Source: an uncultured Micrococcaceae bacterium (GTDB taxonomy: Bacteria; Actinomycetota; Actinomycetes; Actinomycetales; Micrococcaceae). From it: a stretch of 64,000 bases of DNA. The DNA lies in contig CANNAD010000001.1 in assembly GCA_947502645.1 (NCBI GenBank), positions 682,001 to 746,000 on the forward strand. The letters run 5' to 3'. The notes beneath the pieces are model-generated. The model ran no database searches and was not told the origin of the DNA. It saw nothing but the letters and a program-made list of their open reading frames with translations. Shown piece by piece: positions 33,456 through 42,839 of this stretch. The translations under genes and the position numbers were made by a program. Numbering within the stretch: the stretch's first letter is position 1; each line of letters begins with the position of its first letter.

Positions 33456-34232
33456 ATGACAACGCCCGATGCCAGCGCCGCCGATTCCTTCACCCGCAGC
33501 AGCCCCATGACCCGTTTCCGGCTGGCTCCGAACCCGGGCCCCATGAGCCTGGAGGGTACGAACTCCTATGTGATCGGTGAGGGGATCATCGTTGATCCCG
33601 GGCCCGACGACGAGGCTCACCTTCAGCTCCTGGCCTCGGTCGGCGTCGACCTGATTCTCATTACGCACCGCCACCCGGACCACACGGCCGGCAGCGAGCG
33701 CCTGCGCGAACTCACGGGAGCGCCGGTGCGCGCGCTGAACCCGGAGCATTGCCACGGCGGGCAGCCGTTGATGGACGATGAGGTGATCGACGTCGACGGC
33801 GTTCAGGTGCGCGTGCTGGCGACACCGGGCCACACCTCGGATTCAGTGAGTTTCCACCTGCCCGACGACGGCCCCAACGGTTCCGTACTGACCGGCGACA
33901 CGATCCTCGGCCGGGGAACAACAATCATCGACTTCCCGGATGGCCGATTGGGTGCGTATCTGGAGTCCCTGGAACGGCTACGGGCGCTCGGCCCGGCAAC
34001 TGTTCTTCCTGCCCACGGACCTGTACTGCCGGATCTGACAGTGATTGCCGACGCATACCTGGCCCACCGGCGACAGCGGCTGGAACAGGTGCGGGCTGCA
34101 CTGGTGGAACTCGGTGCCGATGCTTCGGTGGAGCAGGTGACTGACCACGTGTATCACGACGTCGACTCCTCGGTTCGGCAGGCAGCCGAGGCCTCTGTCG
34201 GCGCTCAGCTGGACTATCTACGCAGCGAATAA
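33456..34232 (+). CDS. MBL-fold metallo-hydrolase (LACTB2-like)
   Basis: A 258-residue metallo-beta-lactamase-fold protein. The metal motif THRHPDHTAGS (H-x-H-x-D-H), LATPGHTSDS (third His), TGDTILGRGTT (bridging Asp) and a C-terminal LPAHGPV (last His) are all present. The C-terminal domain matches LACTB2-like ribonucleases and glyoxalase-II-like thioesterases. Divergent from Nudix, followed 9 bases later by the HAD gene. Confidence 0.87.
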   Translation: MTTPDASAADSFTRSSPMTRFRLAPNPGPMSLEGTNSYVIGEGIIVDPGPDDEAHLQLLASVGVDLILITHRHPDHTAGSERLRELTGAPVRALNPEHCHGGQPLMDDEVIDVDGVQVRVLATPGHTSDSVSFHLPDDGPNGSVLTGDTILGRGTTIIDFPDGRLGAYLESLERLRALGPATVLPAHGPVLPDLTVIADAYLAHRRQRLEQVRAALVELGADASVEQVTDHVYHDVDSSVRQAAEASVGAQLDYLRSE

Positions 34233-34241
34233 GGAGAACCG

Positions 34242-34916
34242 ATGACACTCAGAAAAGGCGTCTTGTTCGACGTCGACGGCACACTCGTGGACACCAACTA
34301 CCTGCACGTACTGGCCTGGTGGCAGGCATTCCGGCAGGCCGGACATGAAGTTCCCATGGCGCAGATCCACCGTTGTGTGGGGATGGGCGGCGGAAGACTG
34401 ATTGCCGAATTGTTGGGCGATGATCGGGACGAAGACCAGGACGAGGCGATCAAGGCCTCACACGGTGCCGTGTATGCCACGTACTGGCCTGCGCTCCGCA
34501 CCCTACCCGGTGCACAGAAAATCCTGGTGCGCGCCCACGAGTCGGGACTCGCCGTCGTCCTCGCTTCCTCCGCTGAGGAGGCGGAGCTGGACGTCCTACG
34601 TCAGGTGATTGACGCCGACGACGCCATTGACGCAGCGACGAGTTCGGCCGACGCGGAGGCCAGCAAACCCGCACCCAACATTCTCGAAGCAGCGCTGAAG
34701 GCTGTTGACGTGCAGCCGGAGAACGCCGTATTTGTGGGCGACGCCGTGTGGGATGTCATTGCCGCGAAGGAACTTGGTGTTCCCTGCATTGGGGTTGAGT
34801 CGGGTGGGACAGCTGCTGCGACGTTGAAGGAGGCCGGCGCCGTCGAGGTGTACAAAAACCTGGCAGAGCTGCTCGAGTCCTGGGACAACAGCGCCATCGG
34901 CCAACTCCTCAAGTAA
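34242..34916 (+). CDS. HAD-superfamily hydrolase (phosphatase/phosphoglucomutase type)
   Basis: A 224-residue subclass I HAD phosphatase. Motif I is FDVDGTLVDT (catalytic Asp12 nearby, cap after it), motif II LASSAEEAEL, motif III with Lys in ASKPAPNI and motif IV FVGDAVWDV. The small helical cap fits phosphoglycolate or beta-phosphoglucomutase-like enzymes. It starts after GGAGAACC and probably shares a transcript with the MBL gene. Confidence 0.88.
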   Translation: MTLRKGVLFDVDGTLVDTNYLHVLAWWQAFRQAGHEVPMAQIHRCVGMGGGRLIAELLGDDRDEDQDEAIKASHGAVYATYWPALRTLPGAQKILVRAHESGLAVVLASSAEEAELDVLRQVIDADDAIDAATSSADAEASKPAPNILEAALKAVDVQPENAVFVGDAVWDVIAAKELGVPCIGVESGGTAAATLKEAGAVEVYKNLAELLESWDNSAIGQLLK

Positions 34917-34937
34917 CGCACCCCTCCCCCACCAAAT

Positions 34938-34966
34938 GGGACATCCCTGCCGCTTTGGGACATCCC
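34938..34966 (+). repeat. Two GGGACATCCC repeats in the gap after the HAD gene
   Basis: GGGACATCCC occurs at 34938-34947 and 34957-34966, 19 bases apart, each with arms GGGA / TCCC. The surrounding 175 bases to the S8 gene hold no other gene. It may be a small intergenic repeat or a binding site pair for the S8 protease gene. Confidence 0.45.
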
Positions 34967-35091
34967 CACCACAATGGGCAGCGCAACAACCACAGAAACA
35001 CCAGGCAACGGATATGAACGTGGACCCTTCCGCTTCGCGGGGCCTCATGTAAGGATCGAGAAGTCTCAATCATTCTCATCTGGAGGTCCAA

Positions 35092-36600
35092 ATGACCAGA
35101 ACTGTCCTTGCCCGGCGCGCGTCGGCGGCCATCGCCGTCGTCGCCCTTGCTGCTTCCGCCATGGTGGGCAGCAGCGCCGCAGCAGCCCCCACCGTGGAGC
35201 CCATCTCCACGCCTGTCCCGTTCGACGCCGCCGACGGGCAGCTCATGAGTTACGTGGTCAACGCAAAGCGCGCCAACCGCGGCCAGACCAAGCAGGTGGT
35301 CAAGGCGATCGAGGCCGCCGACGGCGTGGTCATCCAGGAATGGCCGCAAATCGGGGTGGTCGTGGTGCAATCCACGAGCGCCGACTTCCGCACCGAAGTG
35401 ATGAAGCATGGCAAAAACTTCATCGAATCCGTGGGAGCCACGCGCACCGCGACGGTGTCCGAAGGAACCCCCGACGGGATCGACGTCCCGTGGACACAAA
35501 TGCAGCAGCGCCGCATGACGCAGGACGCCCAGGCCAAAGCCAACGTGAAGTTCGGCAACGCGACCTACGAGGGCGCCGCCGCGGATCCGCGCGAGGGTGA
35601 ACAGTGGGACATGCAGCAGATCAACGCCGACGACGCCAACGAGATCACGGACGGTTCCAGTGACGTGCTCGTGGGCGTGCTGGACAGCGGCATCGACCCC
35701 GACCACCCGGACCTCCAGCCCAACATCGACGTCGCGGCTTCGGTGAACTGCTCCGACGCCGGCCGCCCGGACACCTCAGCGACCGGCTGGCAGCCCACCA
35801 CCTCCTACCACGGCACCCATGTGGCCGGCACGGTAGCCGCCGCCCGCAACGGCGTCGGCATCGTTGGAGTTGCACCCGGAGTTCGCATGGCGTCGGTGAA
35901 GGTAGTGAACGACGACGGCTACATCTACCCCGAATACGCTGTCTGCGGTTTCATGTGGGCCGGGATGCAGGGCATGGACGTGACCAACAACAGCTACTAC
36001 GTTGACCCGTTGGCGTTCTGGTGTGGTGACCAGCCTGATCAGGCAGCGGTCCGCACCGCCGTCGAGCGCGCTGTCACCTGGTCCACGGATCAGGGTGTTG
36101 TCCACGCAGCGGCCGCAGGAAACTCGGCGTACGACCTGTCCAACAAGACCACGGACACCGGCAGCCCCAATGACAGCACCGCTATCGACCGGCAGATCAA
36201 CAACGACTGCAAGGACATGCCCACGGAGCTGCCCGGCGTAGTGACTGTTTCCTCGACCGACCAGGCGGCGCAGCTGTCCTCGTTCTCCAACCGGGGACTG
36301 AACGTCATCGACGTCGCGGCGCCCGGGTCTCGGATCCTCTCCACCATGCCAGACAACTCATACGCGAAGCTGAGTGGTACGTCCATGGCGTCACCGCACG
36401 TCGCTGGCGTTCTGGCGCTCATGAAGTCCGCTCACCCCGACTGGGCTCCCGCGAAGATGATCGAAGAGCTGCGCGAGCAGGCCACCGATCACGAGTGCGC
36501 ACCGGCATCCGCACCCCGCGGAGCCGAGTGTGTGGGCACCGAAGATAACAACAGCTACTACGGCGAAGGCATCACGGACGCACTCGCCGCTGTGCGCTAA
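35092..36600 (+). CDS. Secreted S8-family serine protease
   Basis: A 502-residue subtilase with a Sec signal peptide (MTRTVLARRASAAIAVVALAA, cleavage near residue 35-38) and an I9-like pro-region (about 50-150). The catalytic triad is complete: D198 in LDSGIDPDHPDL, H240 in YHGTHVAG and S431 in GTSMASPHVAG. Two short cysteine-containing insertions may form disulfides. It starts after TGGAGG. It probably digests environmental protein. Confidence 0.92.
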   Translation: MTRTVLARRASAAIAVVALAASAMVGSSAAAAPTVEPISTPVPFDAADGQLMSYVVNAKRANRGQTKQVVKAIEAADGVVIQEWPQIGVVVVQSTSADFRTEVMKHGKNFIESVGATRTATVSEGTPDGIDVPWTQMQQRRMTQDAQAKANVKFGNATYEGAAADPREGEQWDMQQINADDANEITDGSSDVLVGVLDSGIDPDHPDLQPNIDVAASVNCSDAGRPDTSATGWQPTTSYHGTHVAGTVAAARNGVGIVGVAPGVRMASVKVVNDDGYIYPEYAVCGFMWAGMQGMDVTNNSYYVDPLAFWCGDQPDQAAVRTAVERAVTWSTDQGVVHAAAAGNSAYDLSNKTTDTGSPNDSTAIDRQINNDCKDMPTELPGVVTVSSTDQAAQLSSFSNRGLNVIDVAAPGSRILSTMPDNSYAKLSGTSMASPHVAGVLALMKSAHPDWAPAKMIEELREQATDHECAPASAPRGAECVGTEDNNSYYGEGITDALAAVR

Positions 36601-36657
36601 CCACCCTCTTCGTCTGGCCGGGGCAGTGTCCCCGGCCAGACTTATGTCCTCCGGGTG

Positions 36658-36663
36658 TAGCCT
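36658..36663 (+). promoter_or_regulatory. Leaderless -10 element for the methyltransferase
   Basis: TAGCCT lies exactly six bases before GTG 36670; no ribosome binding site is present. Confidence 0.42.
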
Positions 36664-36669
36664 GACCAC

Positions 36670-37278
36670 GTGAGAAACGAAACCCTGTGGGAAGCGAAGA
36701 AGCGGGACAATCCCGGACATTCAGCCTGGTATATCCAGCGGTTTGAGCAGATGCGCGCAGACGGCGCGGACCTGCACGGGGAGGCGCGGCTGATCGACGT
36801 CATGGCTTCCCGCAATGCCCGGATTCTGGACGCCGGCTGCGGACCCGGCAGGATTGGTGGCGAGCTAGCGCGGCGAGGTCATCAGGTGGTGGGGGTCGAC
36901 GTCGACCCTGAACTCATTGAGGCAGCCAAGACGGACCACCCCGACGTCGAATGGCACGTTGGTGATCTCAGCGAGCTGGACCTGCACGACGACGACGGCG
37001 GCCGTTCGGTTTTCGACCTCATCGTCTGCGCGGGGAACGTCATGACCTTCCTGGCCCCCGGCACCGCCGAGGACGTGCTGCGGAACTTCGCGGCGCACCT
37101 TGCGCCCGAGGGTAGGGCCGTCGTCGCCTTCGGTGCTGGCCGTGGCTACAGTTTTGATACCTTCCTTACCGACGTCGAGGCTGCCGGGCTCACCTGCGAC
37201 GCACGTTTCGCGACATGGGAGCTGCGGCCGTGGACGTCGTCGTCGGACTTCCTGGTGGCCGTGCTGTCCACGACGTAG
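36670..37278 (+). CDS. Class I SAM-dependent methyltransferase
   Basis: A 202-residue Rossmann methyltransferase. The SAM-binding motif I is DAGCGPGRIG (about residues 57-66) and motif II GVDVDPELIEAA; FDLIVCAGNVMTF is motif IV. The substrate is unknown. A GTG start and leaderless promoter are proposed. It faces the ChaB-like gene tail to tail. Confidence 0.85.
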   Translation: MRNETLWEAKKRDNPGHSAWYIQRFEQMRADGADLHGEARLIDVMASRNARILDAGCGPGRIGGELARRGHQVVGVDVDPELIEAAKTDHPDVEWHVGDLSELDLHDDDGGRSVFDLIVCAGNVMTFLAPGTAEDVLRNFAAHLAPEGRAVVAFGAGRGYSFDTFLTDVEAAGLTCDARFATWELRPWTSSSDFLVAVLSTT

Positions 37279-37285
37279 TCAGGGA

Positions 37286-37708
37286 TCAGTCTCTGGCTTC
37301 GGCCGTCTTCTTGTCGTTGGCTTTTTGCAGCGCTTCGATGAGTTCGTCCTTGTTCATCTCTGAGCGGCCGGAGATGTCCAGCTTCTTCGCGAGATCGTAG
37401 AGGTGCTCCTTCGACGCGTTCTGATCAACGCCGCCGGCGGTCTCACGTGAAGTGTCCTTGCCGCCTTTGGCCTGCGGGTCAGAAGGGCCGTTCTCGTCCT
37501 TGGGCTCCCAGTGATCGCCCACCTTCTCGTGCGTATGCTTCAGCGCACTGTAGGCGACGCGGTTGGCACGCTCCTCATCGCCGTCGTACTCCTCCGCCGC
37601 TGAATCATGGGCCTTGGCATAGGTTTCCTGGGCCTTCTTGTCCGAGCGCTTGAGCGTGCTCGGCAGCTCCGACTCCCTGACCTTTCCGTCCTTCGTTGTC
37701 TTCGGCAT
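37286..37708 (-). CDS. ChaB-domain protein with a Rho-N/SAP-like C-terminus
   Basis: A 140-residue hydrophilic protein from ATG 37708. The N-terminal region (ELPSTLKRSDKKAQETYAKAHDSAAEEYDGDEERANRVAYSALKHTHEKVGDHW) is the ChaB domain. The C-terminal ~45 residues (KEHLYDLAKKLDISGRSEMNKDELIEALQKAN) form a Rho-N or SAP-like helical domain that may bind nucleic acid. ChaB was named from E. coli cation transport regulation but its function is uncertain. GAGGTG lies ahead of the ATG. Confidence 0.85.
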   Translation of the reverse strand: MPKTTKDGKVRESELPSTLKRSDKKAQETYAKAHDSAAEEYDGDEERANRVAYSALKHTHEKVGDHWEPKDENGPSDPQAKGGKDTSRETAGGVDQNASKEHLYDLAKKLDISGRSEMNKDELIEALQKANDKKTAEARD

Positions 37709-37867
37709 GCTGCACCTCATTTCTCCGCGCGAACGCGGTTCGGCTACACACCAACCTTGGACCCGCTGGCTATTGCACAGCAAGCTGTATAACGTTCTGT
37801 CCCAGAGAAAGGCTGCGAGCCACCACCGTCGCGGCCCCTATCCGGCTACCGAAAGGGACGCGTCAGC

Positions 37868-39241
37868 ATGGCAAAACCGAAGAAGGGCAAACCAGCGGAG
37901 GAATTCGCGGCCCCAGATCTTGAGAGCCCGGAGGGGCGCAAAACCATTCGACGGGCTATTGCCGGATCTGCCATTGGAAACGCAACCGAGTGGTTCGACT
38001 ACGGCGTGTACGCCGTCGTCGTCACCTATATCACCGCCAACTTCTTCCCCGGCGGCACCGAATGGGCGCTGGCAACATTCGCCATTTCGTTCCTGGTCCG
38101 CCCTCTCGGCGGATTCTTCTGGGGTCCGCTGGGCGACAAGATTGGCCGCAAGGCTATCCTGGCCCTGACGATCGTCCTCATGGCCGGCGCGACGTTCGCG
38201 ATCGGTCTCATTCCGAGCTACGAGTCGATCGGCTGGTGGGCTCCCGCACTGCTGATCCTGATGCGGCTCATTCAGGGTTTCTCCGCGGGTGGCGAATATG
38301 GTGGTGCGGCCACGTTCATGGCCGAATATTCCCCGGACAAGAAGCGTGGCTTCTTCGGCAGCTTCCTCGAATGCGGCACCCTGATCGGCTTTGCGCTCGG
38401 AACCGCCATCGTCCTCTTCCTGCAACTGATCCTCGGCGATCAGGCGATGCAGGAGTGGGGCTGGCGTATCCCGTTCCTGATCGCTGGACCACTGGGCCTG
38501 ATCGGCTTCTACCTCAGGAACAAGCTGGAGGACACCCCGGTATTTCGTGAGTTGGACGAAGCTAACGGTGAAGAGCCCAGTGCCAAAACGGAGTTGCGCG
38601 ACCTTGTCCGTAAGTACTGGCGCCCCATCCTCGCCATGTCCGGCCTGGTCATTGCGCTCAACGTAGCCAACTACACCCTCCTCAGCTATATGCCCACCTA
38701 TCTAGAGACCCAGATCGGCATGTCGAATAATGCCTCGCTCACCCTGATCCTCATCGGTGAGCTGATCATGATCGTCTTGATTCCATTCGCCGGACGACTT
38801 TCCGACAAAACAGGACGGCGCCCCCTCTGGCTGGTGTCCATGGGCGGACTACTGGTGCTCGCGATCCCGATGTACCTGTTGATGTCCACGGGTTTCGTTG
38901 GGGCCCTGATCGGCTTCGCGGTACTCGGCATCCTCTACATCTTCCAGTTAGCCACTATCTCGTCCACGTTCCCGGCGATGTTCCCCACCCAGGTCCGGTA
39001 CGCAGGTTTTGCGATCACCTACAACGTGGCAACCGCGATCTTCGGCGGAACCGCGCCTCTGGTCAACGAGGCTGCGATCGAGAGCACCGGTGATCTTCTG
39101 TTCCCTGCCTATTACATGATGGGCGCCAGCGCTATCGGTCTCCTGGCCCTCCTCTGGGTCCGTGAAACCAAGGGCGAGTCCATCCGAGGAACCGAAATAC
39201 CCGGAGAGCCGACGGCCGCGGAGAAAGCCACCACGGCCTGA
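37868..39241 (+). CDS. MHS-family MFS transporter (ProP-like)
   Basis: A 457-residue 12-helix transporter of the metabolite:H+ symporter family. GNATEWFDYGVYAVVVTYI at helix 1 and GDKIGRKAIL in the 2-3 loop match the proline/betaine ProP and alpha-ketoglutarate KgtP group. The substrate is unresolved: proline, betaine or a dicarboxylate. It has its own upstream ribosome binding site (GAAAGGGA) and precedes a semialdehyde dehydrogenase, which hints at shared use of a GABA-type or succinate-type substrate. Confidence 0.87.
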   Translation: MAKPKKGKPAEEFAAPDLESPEGRKTIRRAIAGSAIGNATEWFDYGVYAVVVTYITANFFPGGTEWALATFAISFLVRPLGGFFWGPLGDKIGRKAILALTIVLMAGATFAIGLIPSYESIGWWAPALLILMRLIQGFSAGGEYGGAATFMAEYSPDKKRGFFGSFLECGTLIGFALGTAIVLFLQLILGDQAMQEWGWRIPFLIAGPLGLIGFYLRNKLEDTPVFRELDEANGEEPSAKTELRDLVRKYWRPILAMSGLVIALNVANYTLLSYMPTYLETQIGMSNNASLTLILIGELIMIVLIPFAGRLSDKTGRRPLWLVSMGGLLVLAIPMYLLMSTGFVGALIGFAVLGILYIFQLATISSTFPAMFPTQVRYAGFAITYNVATAIFGGTAPLVNEAAIESTGDLLFPAYYMMGASAIGLLALLWVRETKGESIRGTEIPGEPTAAEKATTA

Positions 39242-39288
39242 CCGTTCGCAACTGGCTTAGCCACTGTTCAGACGGCGGCAACTGTGGC

Positions 39289-39294
39289 TACGGT
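39289..39294 (+). promoter_or_regulatory. Leaderless -10 element for the aldehyde dehydrogenase
   Basis: TACGGT lies exactly six bases before ATG 39301, with no ribosome binding site. Confidence 0.45.
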
Positions 39295-39300
39295 TGAACC

Positions 39301-40698
39301 ATGAGTGCATACAAGACAGTTAACCCAGCCACTGGTGAAACGCTGAAGGAATTCGAGCAGACCACGGACGCGGACATTCAGGACGTTCTGACGCGCTCGC
39401 ACAAGGCCTACGGTTCCTGGCGTCGCACCGCCGTCGAAGACCGCACCGCCATCCTGACCCGCGTCGCGGAACTCTACAAGGAACGCAAGGACGAGCTCGC
39501 CTCCATCATCACCATGGAGATGGGCAAGCCCAAGGGCCAGGCGCAGGCCGAAGTGGACCTTTCCGCAAGCATTTACCAGTACTACGCGGACAAGGGCCCG
39601 CAGTACATGCAGGATGAAACGATCGACGCCGTCGGCGGCGGTGAAGCGGTAGTCCGCACCGAACCCATTGGTTCCCTGGTGGGCATCATGCCGTGGAACT
39701 TCCCCTACTACCAGGTGGCACGTTTCGCCGCGCCGAACCTGCTGCTCGGCAACACGATCCTGTTGAAGCACGCCGAGAACTGCCCGCAGTCGGCCCTCGC
39801 CATGGAGCAGATTTTCAAGGACGCAGGCCTGCCCGAAGACGCGTACATCAACATCTTCGCAACCAAGGAACAGATCGCGGACATGATCGCCGATCCTCGG
39901 GTACAGGGTGTTTCCCTCACGGGGAGCGAACGTGCCGGATCCGCCGTCGCCGAGGTTGCCGGCCGCAATCTGAAGAAGTACGTGCTGGAACTGGGCGGAT
40001 CAGATCCGTTCATCGTGCTCGACAGCGAGGACCTGGACAAGACCGTCAAGGCCGCCGTCGCCGGTCGGTTGGGTAACGCTGGCCAGTCATGCGTCGCGTC
40101 GAAGCGGTTCATCATCCAGGAGAAGTACTACGACGATTTCGTGGAGAAGTTCACCGCACGGATGTCGAAGATGAAGCCGGGCGACCCCAGCCAGGCGGAT
40201 ACGCGTTTCGGTCCGTTGTCCTCACAGGCTGCAGCGGATGGTCTGATCGAACAGATCAAGGACGCCGTGGACAAGGGCGCCACGCTCCGTACGGGTGGAA
40301 ACCACATCGACGGGCCCGGAGCATTCGTCGAGGCCACTGTCCTCACGGACGTGACGCCGGATATGCGCGCCTACCATGAAGAGCTTTTTGGCCCGGCAGC
40401 GGTCGTGTACAAGGTGGCTGACGAGGAAGAAGCCATCGAGCTCGCCAACAGCTCGGCCTACGGTCTCGGCGGTTCCGTGTTCAGCGCGGACACAGCCCGG
40501 GCGCAGTCCGTGGCGCATCGGCTGGAGACGGGCATGGTGTGGATCAACTCCGTCACCAGTACGCAGGCAGACCTGCCGTTCGGCGGAGTGAAGCGCTCCG
40601 GCGTCGGGCGTGAACTCGCGAAGTACGGCATGGACGAGTTCGTGAACCGCAAGCTGGTCCGCACGCCAGCATCCAAGCCGGCACAGCCCGCTGGCTGA
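39301..40698 (+). CDS. NAD(P)-dependent succinate-semialdehyde dehydrogenase-type enzyme
   Basis: A 465-residue aldehyde dehydrogenase. The catalytic Glu is E230 in [10 protein letters not shown] and the catalytic Cys C264 in [12 protein letters not shown]. The N-terminus ([15 protein letters not shown]) and the [45 protein letters not shown] block fit the GabD/Sad group, which oxidises succinate semialdehyde to succinate. Other aldehydes cannot be excluded. No GABA transaminase is adjacent. Confidence 0.88.
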   Translation: MSAYKTVNPATGETLKEFEQTTDADIQDVLTRSHKAYGSWRRTAVEDRTAILTRVAELYKERKDELASIITMEMGKPKGQAQAEVDLSASIYQYYADKGPQYMQDETIDAVGGGEAVVRTEPIGSLVGIMPWNFPYYQVARFAAPNLLLGNTILLKHAENCPQSALAMEQIFKDAGLPEDAYINIFATKEQIADMIADPRVQGVSLTGSERAGSAVAEVAGRNLKKYVLELGGSDPFIVLDSEDLDKTVKAAVAGRLGNAGQSCVASKRFIIQEKYYDDFVEKFTARMSKMKPGDPSQADTRFGPLSSQAAADGLIEQIKDAVDKGATLRTGGNHIDGPGAFVEATVLTDVTPDMRAYHEELFGPAAVVYKVADEEEAIELANSSAYGLGGSVFSADTARAQSVAHRLETGMVWINSVTSTQADLPFGGVKRSGVGRELAKYGMDEFVNRKLVRTPASKPAQPAG

Positions 40699-40717
40699 TT
40701 CGGGCCTAAACCCGTCA

Positions 40718-40776
40718 TTGAGTGTGCAGCTGACGCGACCGCAAGGTCCCCAACCCCACGTCAGCTGCACACTCAA
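40718..40776 (+). terminator. 18-bp inverted repeat with T-run
   Basis: Arms TTGAGTGTGCAGCTGACG (40718-40735) and its exact complement (40759-40776) enclose a 23-base loop, followed by ACCTTTTCG. It lies 19 bases after the dehydrogenase stop and 30 before the next gene. It may be a terminator; the long perfect arms also look like a mobile intergenic repeat. Confidence 0.7.
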
Positions 40777-40805
40777 ACCTTTTCGTCCCCACTGAAGGAG
40801 ACCCC

Positions 40806-41810
40806 ATGACCACCAGCACACAGATCCAGCTCGCTTCCCGCCCCACCGGTGAACCGACCCCCGAGAACTTCCGGACCGTGCAGGAGGAACTGCCCGAGCT
40901 GAAGCCCGGCGAGGTGCGGGTCCAGAACGCGTTCATCTCGGTTGACCCGTATATGCGCGGGCGCATGAACGACGCGAAATCCTACATCCCGCCGTTCCAG
41001 CTCGACGAAACGATGACGGGCGCCGCCGTCGGACGTGTCATCGAGTCCGCCAGTGACAGCCTTGCTGAAGGCGACCCCGTGCTGCACAACTTCGGGTGGC
41101 GCGACGTCGCTCAGGCCAGCGCAGATCAGTTCACCAAAGTTCAGGATGTGCCGGGACAGGAGCTGTCCGTCTACCTCGGCATTCTGGGCATGACCGGACT
41201 GACGGCCTACGCAGGACTGACGCGGATCGGTGCCTTCCAGGAGGACGACATCGTGTTCGTCTCCGGTGCCGCGGGTGCCGTGGGAAGCGCCGTCGGCCAG
41301 ATAGCACGGCTGCTCGGAGCGAAGCAGGTCATTGGTTCGGCCGGATCCGCTGAAAAGGTTGAGCTCCTCAAGAGCAAATACGGTTTCAGCGACGCGTTCA
41401 ACTACAAGGACGGCCCGGTGCGCAAGCAGCTCAGGGACGCCGCGCCCAACGGTGTGGACGTGTATTTCGACAACGTGGGCGGCGAGCATCTTGAGGCCGC
41501 GATCGACGTCCTCAACCGCAACGGCCGTGCGGCCCTGTGTGGTGCTATCTCCCAGTACAACAACACCAGCCGTGAACCCGGCCCTGACAACATGGGCAAT
41601 CTGGTCACGAAGTCGCTGAGGCTTCAGGGTTTCATCGTGGGTCAGCACCAGGACCTGCAGGGCGAGTTCATCGAAAAAATGTCCGGCTGGCTGACCAACG
41701 GTGACATTGTTTTCGACGAGACCGTGGTGGACGGGATCGATAACGCGGTGCAGGCATTCCTGGACATGATGAACGGTGCCAACACCGGCAAAATGGTGGT
41801 CCGCGTCTGA
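40806..41810 (+). CDS. NADP-dependent oxidoreductase (CurA/leukotriene B4 dehydrogenase type)
   Basis: A 334-residue MDR-family enzyme of the CurA / prostaglandin reductase group, which reduces alpha,beta-unsaturated ketones or aldehydes with NADPH. The N-terminal FISVDPYMRGRMND is its signature. The nucleotide loop is VSGAAGAVGSAVGQIARLLGAK. It lacks zinc ligands, as expected for the group. AAGGAG precedes the ATG. Substrate unknown; a detoxification role is common. Confidence 0.9.
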   Translation: MTTSTQIQLASRPTGEPTPENFRTVQEELPELKPGEVRVQNAFISVDPYMRGRMNDAKSYIPPFQLDETMTGAAVGRVIESASDSLAEGDPVLHNFGWRDVAQASADQFTKVQDVPGQELSVYLGILGMTGLTAYAGLTRIGAFQEDDIVFVSGAAGAVGSAVGQIARLLGAKQVIGSAGSAEKVELLKSKYGFSDAFNYKDGPVRKQLRDAAPNGVDVYFDNVGGEHLEAAIDVLNRNGRAALCGAISQYNNTSREPGPDNMGNLVTKSLRLQGFIVGQHQDLQGEFIEKMSGWLTNGDIVFDETVVDGIDNAVQAFLDMMNGANTGKMVVRV

Positions 41811-41894
41811 CGCCGTAGAAGTCTTGCGCGGCCCGCCCGCGGCGCCACAGACAACAATTCAGTGTCGTGTATAGGTGGCGCCCGTGCGGTCGCA

Positions 41895-41900
41895 TACAGT
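41895..41900 (+). promoter_or_regulatory. Leaderless -10 element for the ABC exporter operon
   Basis: TACAGT lies exactly six bases before ATG 41907, and no ribosome binding site precedes the ATG. Confidence 0.48.
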
Positions 41901-41906
41901 GCTCAC

Positions 41907-42839
41907 ATGACTGACATACATGGGGGAATCGTCGCTCGCGGAGTGCGTCGAAGTTTCGGCTCCGTCGAGGCCGTCCGCAACATCGATTTCGAGGCGCCAC
42001 CGGGCGAGGTAACGGCCCTGATTGGGCCGAACGGCTCCGGGAAAACAACACTTTTACTGATCCTCGCGTCCCTGCTGGCACCGGACGCAGGGACGGTGCG
42101 GGTCAACGGCATTGACCCATTGGAGAATGCGACGGCGGTTCGCCGCTCAGTCGGCTGGATGCCTGACACGCTGGGCGTCTGGGAATCACTGACCGCTACC
42201 GAAATCCTGACTACGTTGGGCACCCTGTATGGGCTCGGCCGGGCAGCCAGTCATGCCCGCGCGGATGAATTGCTGCGTACCGTGCGGCTTGAGGACCTGG
42301 CCCATCAGCCCGCGCGGGTCCTCTCTCGGGGACAACAACAGCGTCTCAGCCTTGCCCGTGCCCTCATTCACGATCCGCAGGTCCTTCTGCTAGATGAGCC
42401 AGCCTCGGGGCTGGATCCCGGTTCCCGTGTGGAATTGCGCAAACTGTTGCGTACGCTGGCCGGCCAGGGCAAGGCGATTGTAGTTTCCAGCCATGTGCTC
42501 TCGGAACTGGATGAAATCGCCGACCGCGCCGTCTTCGTCAACCGCGGTGAATCCGTGAAGACGCAGACGGTCCACGAAGCCGGTGGGCAGGCGCGGCGCT
42601 ACGTCATCCACGCGGACCCCAGTGAACCGCTGGTCGTGGCGCTGCGCGAGCAGGGGCTCAACTTTGCGCGCAGCGGCGATACCCGCCGTGAGGAGTACGA
42701 GGTGGTGCTCGGCAGCACCGCGGAGGCTGCAACCCTGCTGCGTACTCTGGTGATGAACGACGTCGTGATCACCTCCTTCGCCCCCGCTGGCGGCGCCCTT
42801 GAAGAGACGTATATGAGCCTGGAGACGGAGCGGCAATGA
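41907..42839 (+). CDS. ABC-2 type exporter ATP-binding protein
   Basis: A 310-residue ATPase. Walker A is GPNGSGKTT (about residues 39-47), the signature is LSRGQQQR (arginine replaces the second glycine, common in this class) and Walker B LLLDEPASGLDPG. The C-terminal ~90 residues form a regulatory tail as in ABC-2 exporters such as NatA/CcmA-like proteins. The stop overlaps the permease start by 4 bases. Start at 41907 is supported by the leaderless -10. Confidence 0.88.
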   Translation: MTDIHGGIVARGVRRSFGSVEAVRNIDFEAPPGEVTALIGPNGSGKTTLLLILASLLAPDAGTVRVNGIDPLENATAVRRSVGWMPDTLGVWESLTATEILTTLGTLYGLGRAASHARADELLRTVRLEDLAHQPARVLSRGQQQRLSLARALIHDPQVLLLDEPASGLDPGSRVELRKLLRTLAGQGKAIVVSSHVLSELDEIADRAVFVNRGESVKTQTVHEAGGQARRYVIHADPSEPLVVALREQGLNFARSGDTRREEYEVVLGSTAEAATLLRTLVMNDVVITSFAPAGGALEETYMSLETERQ

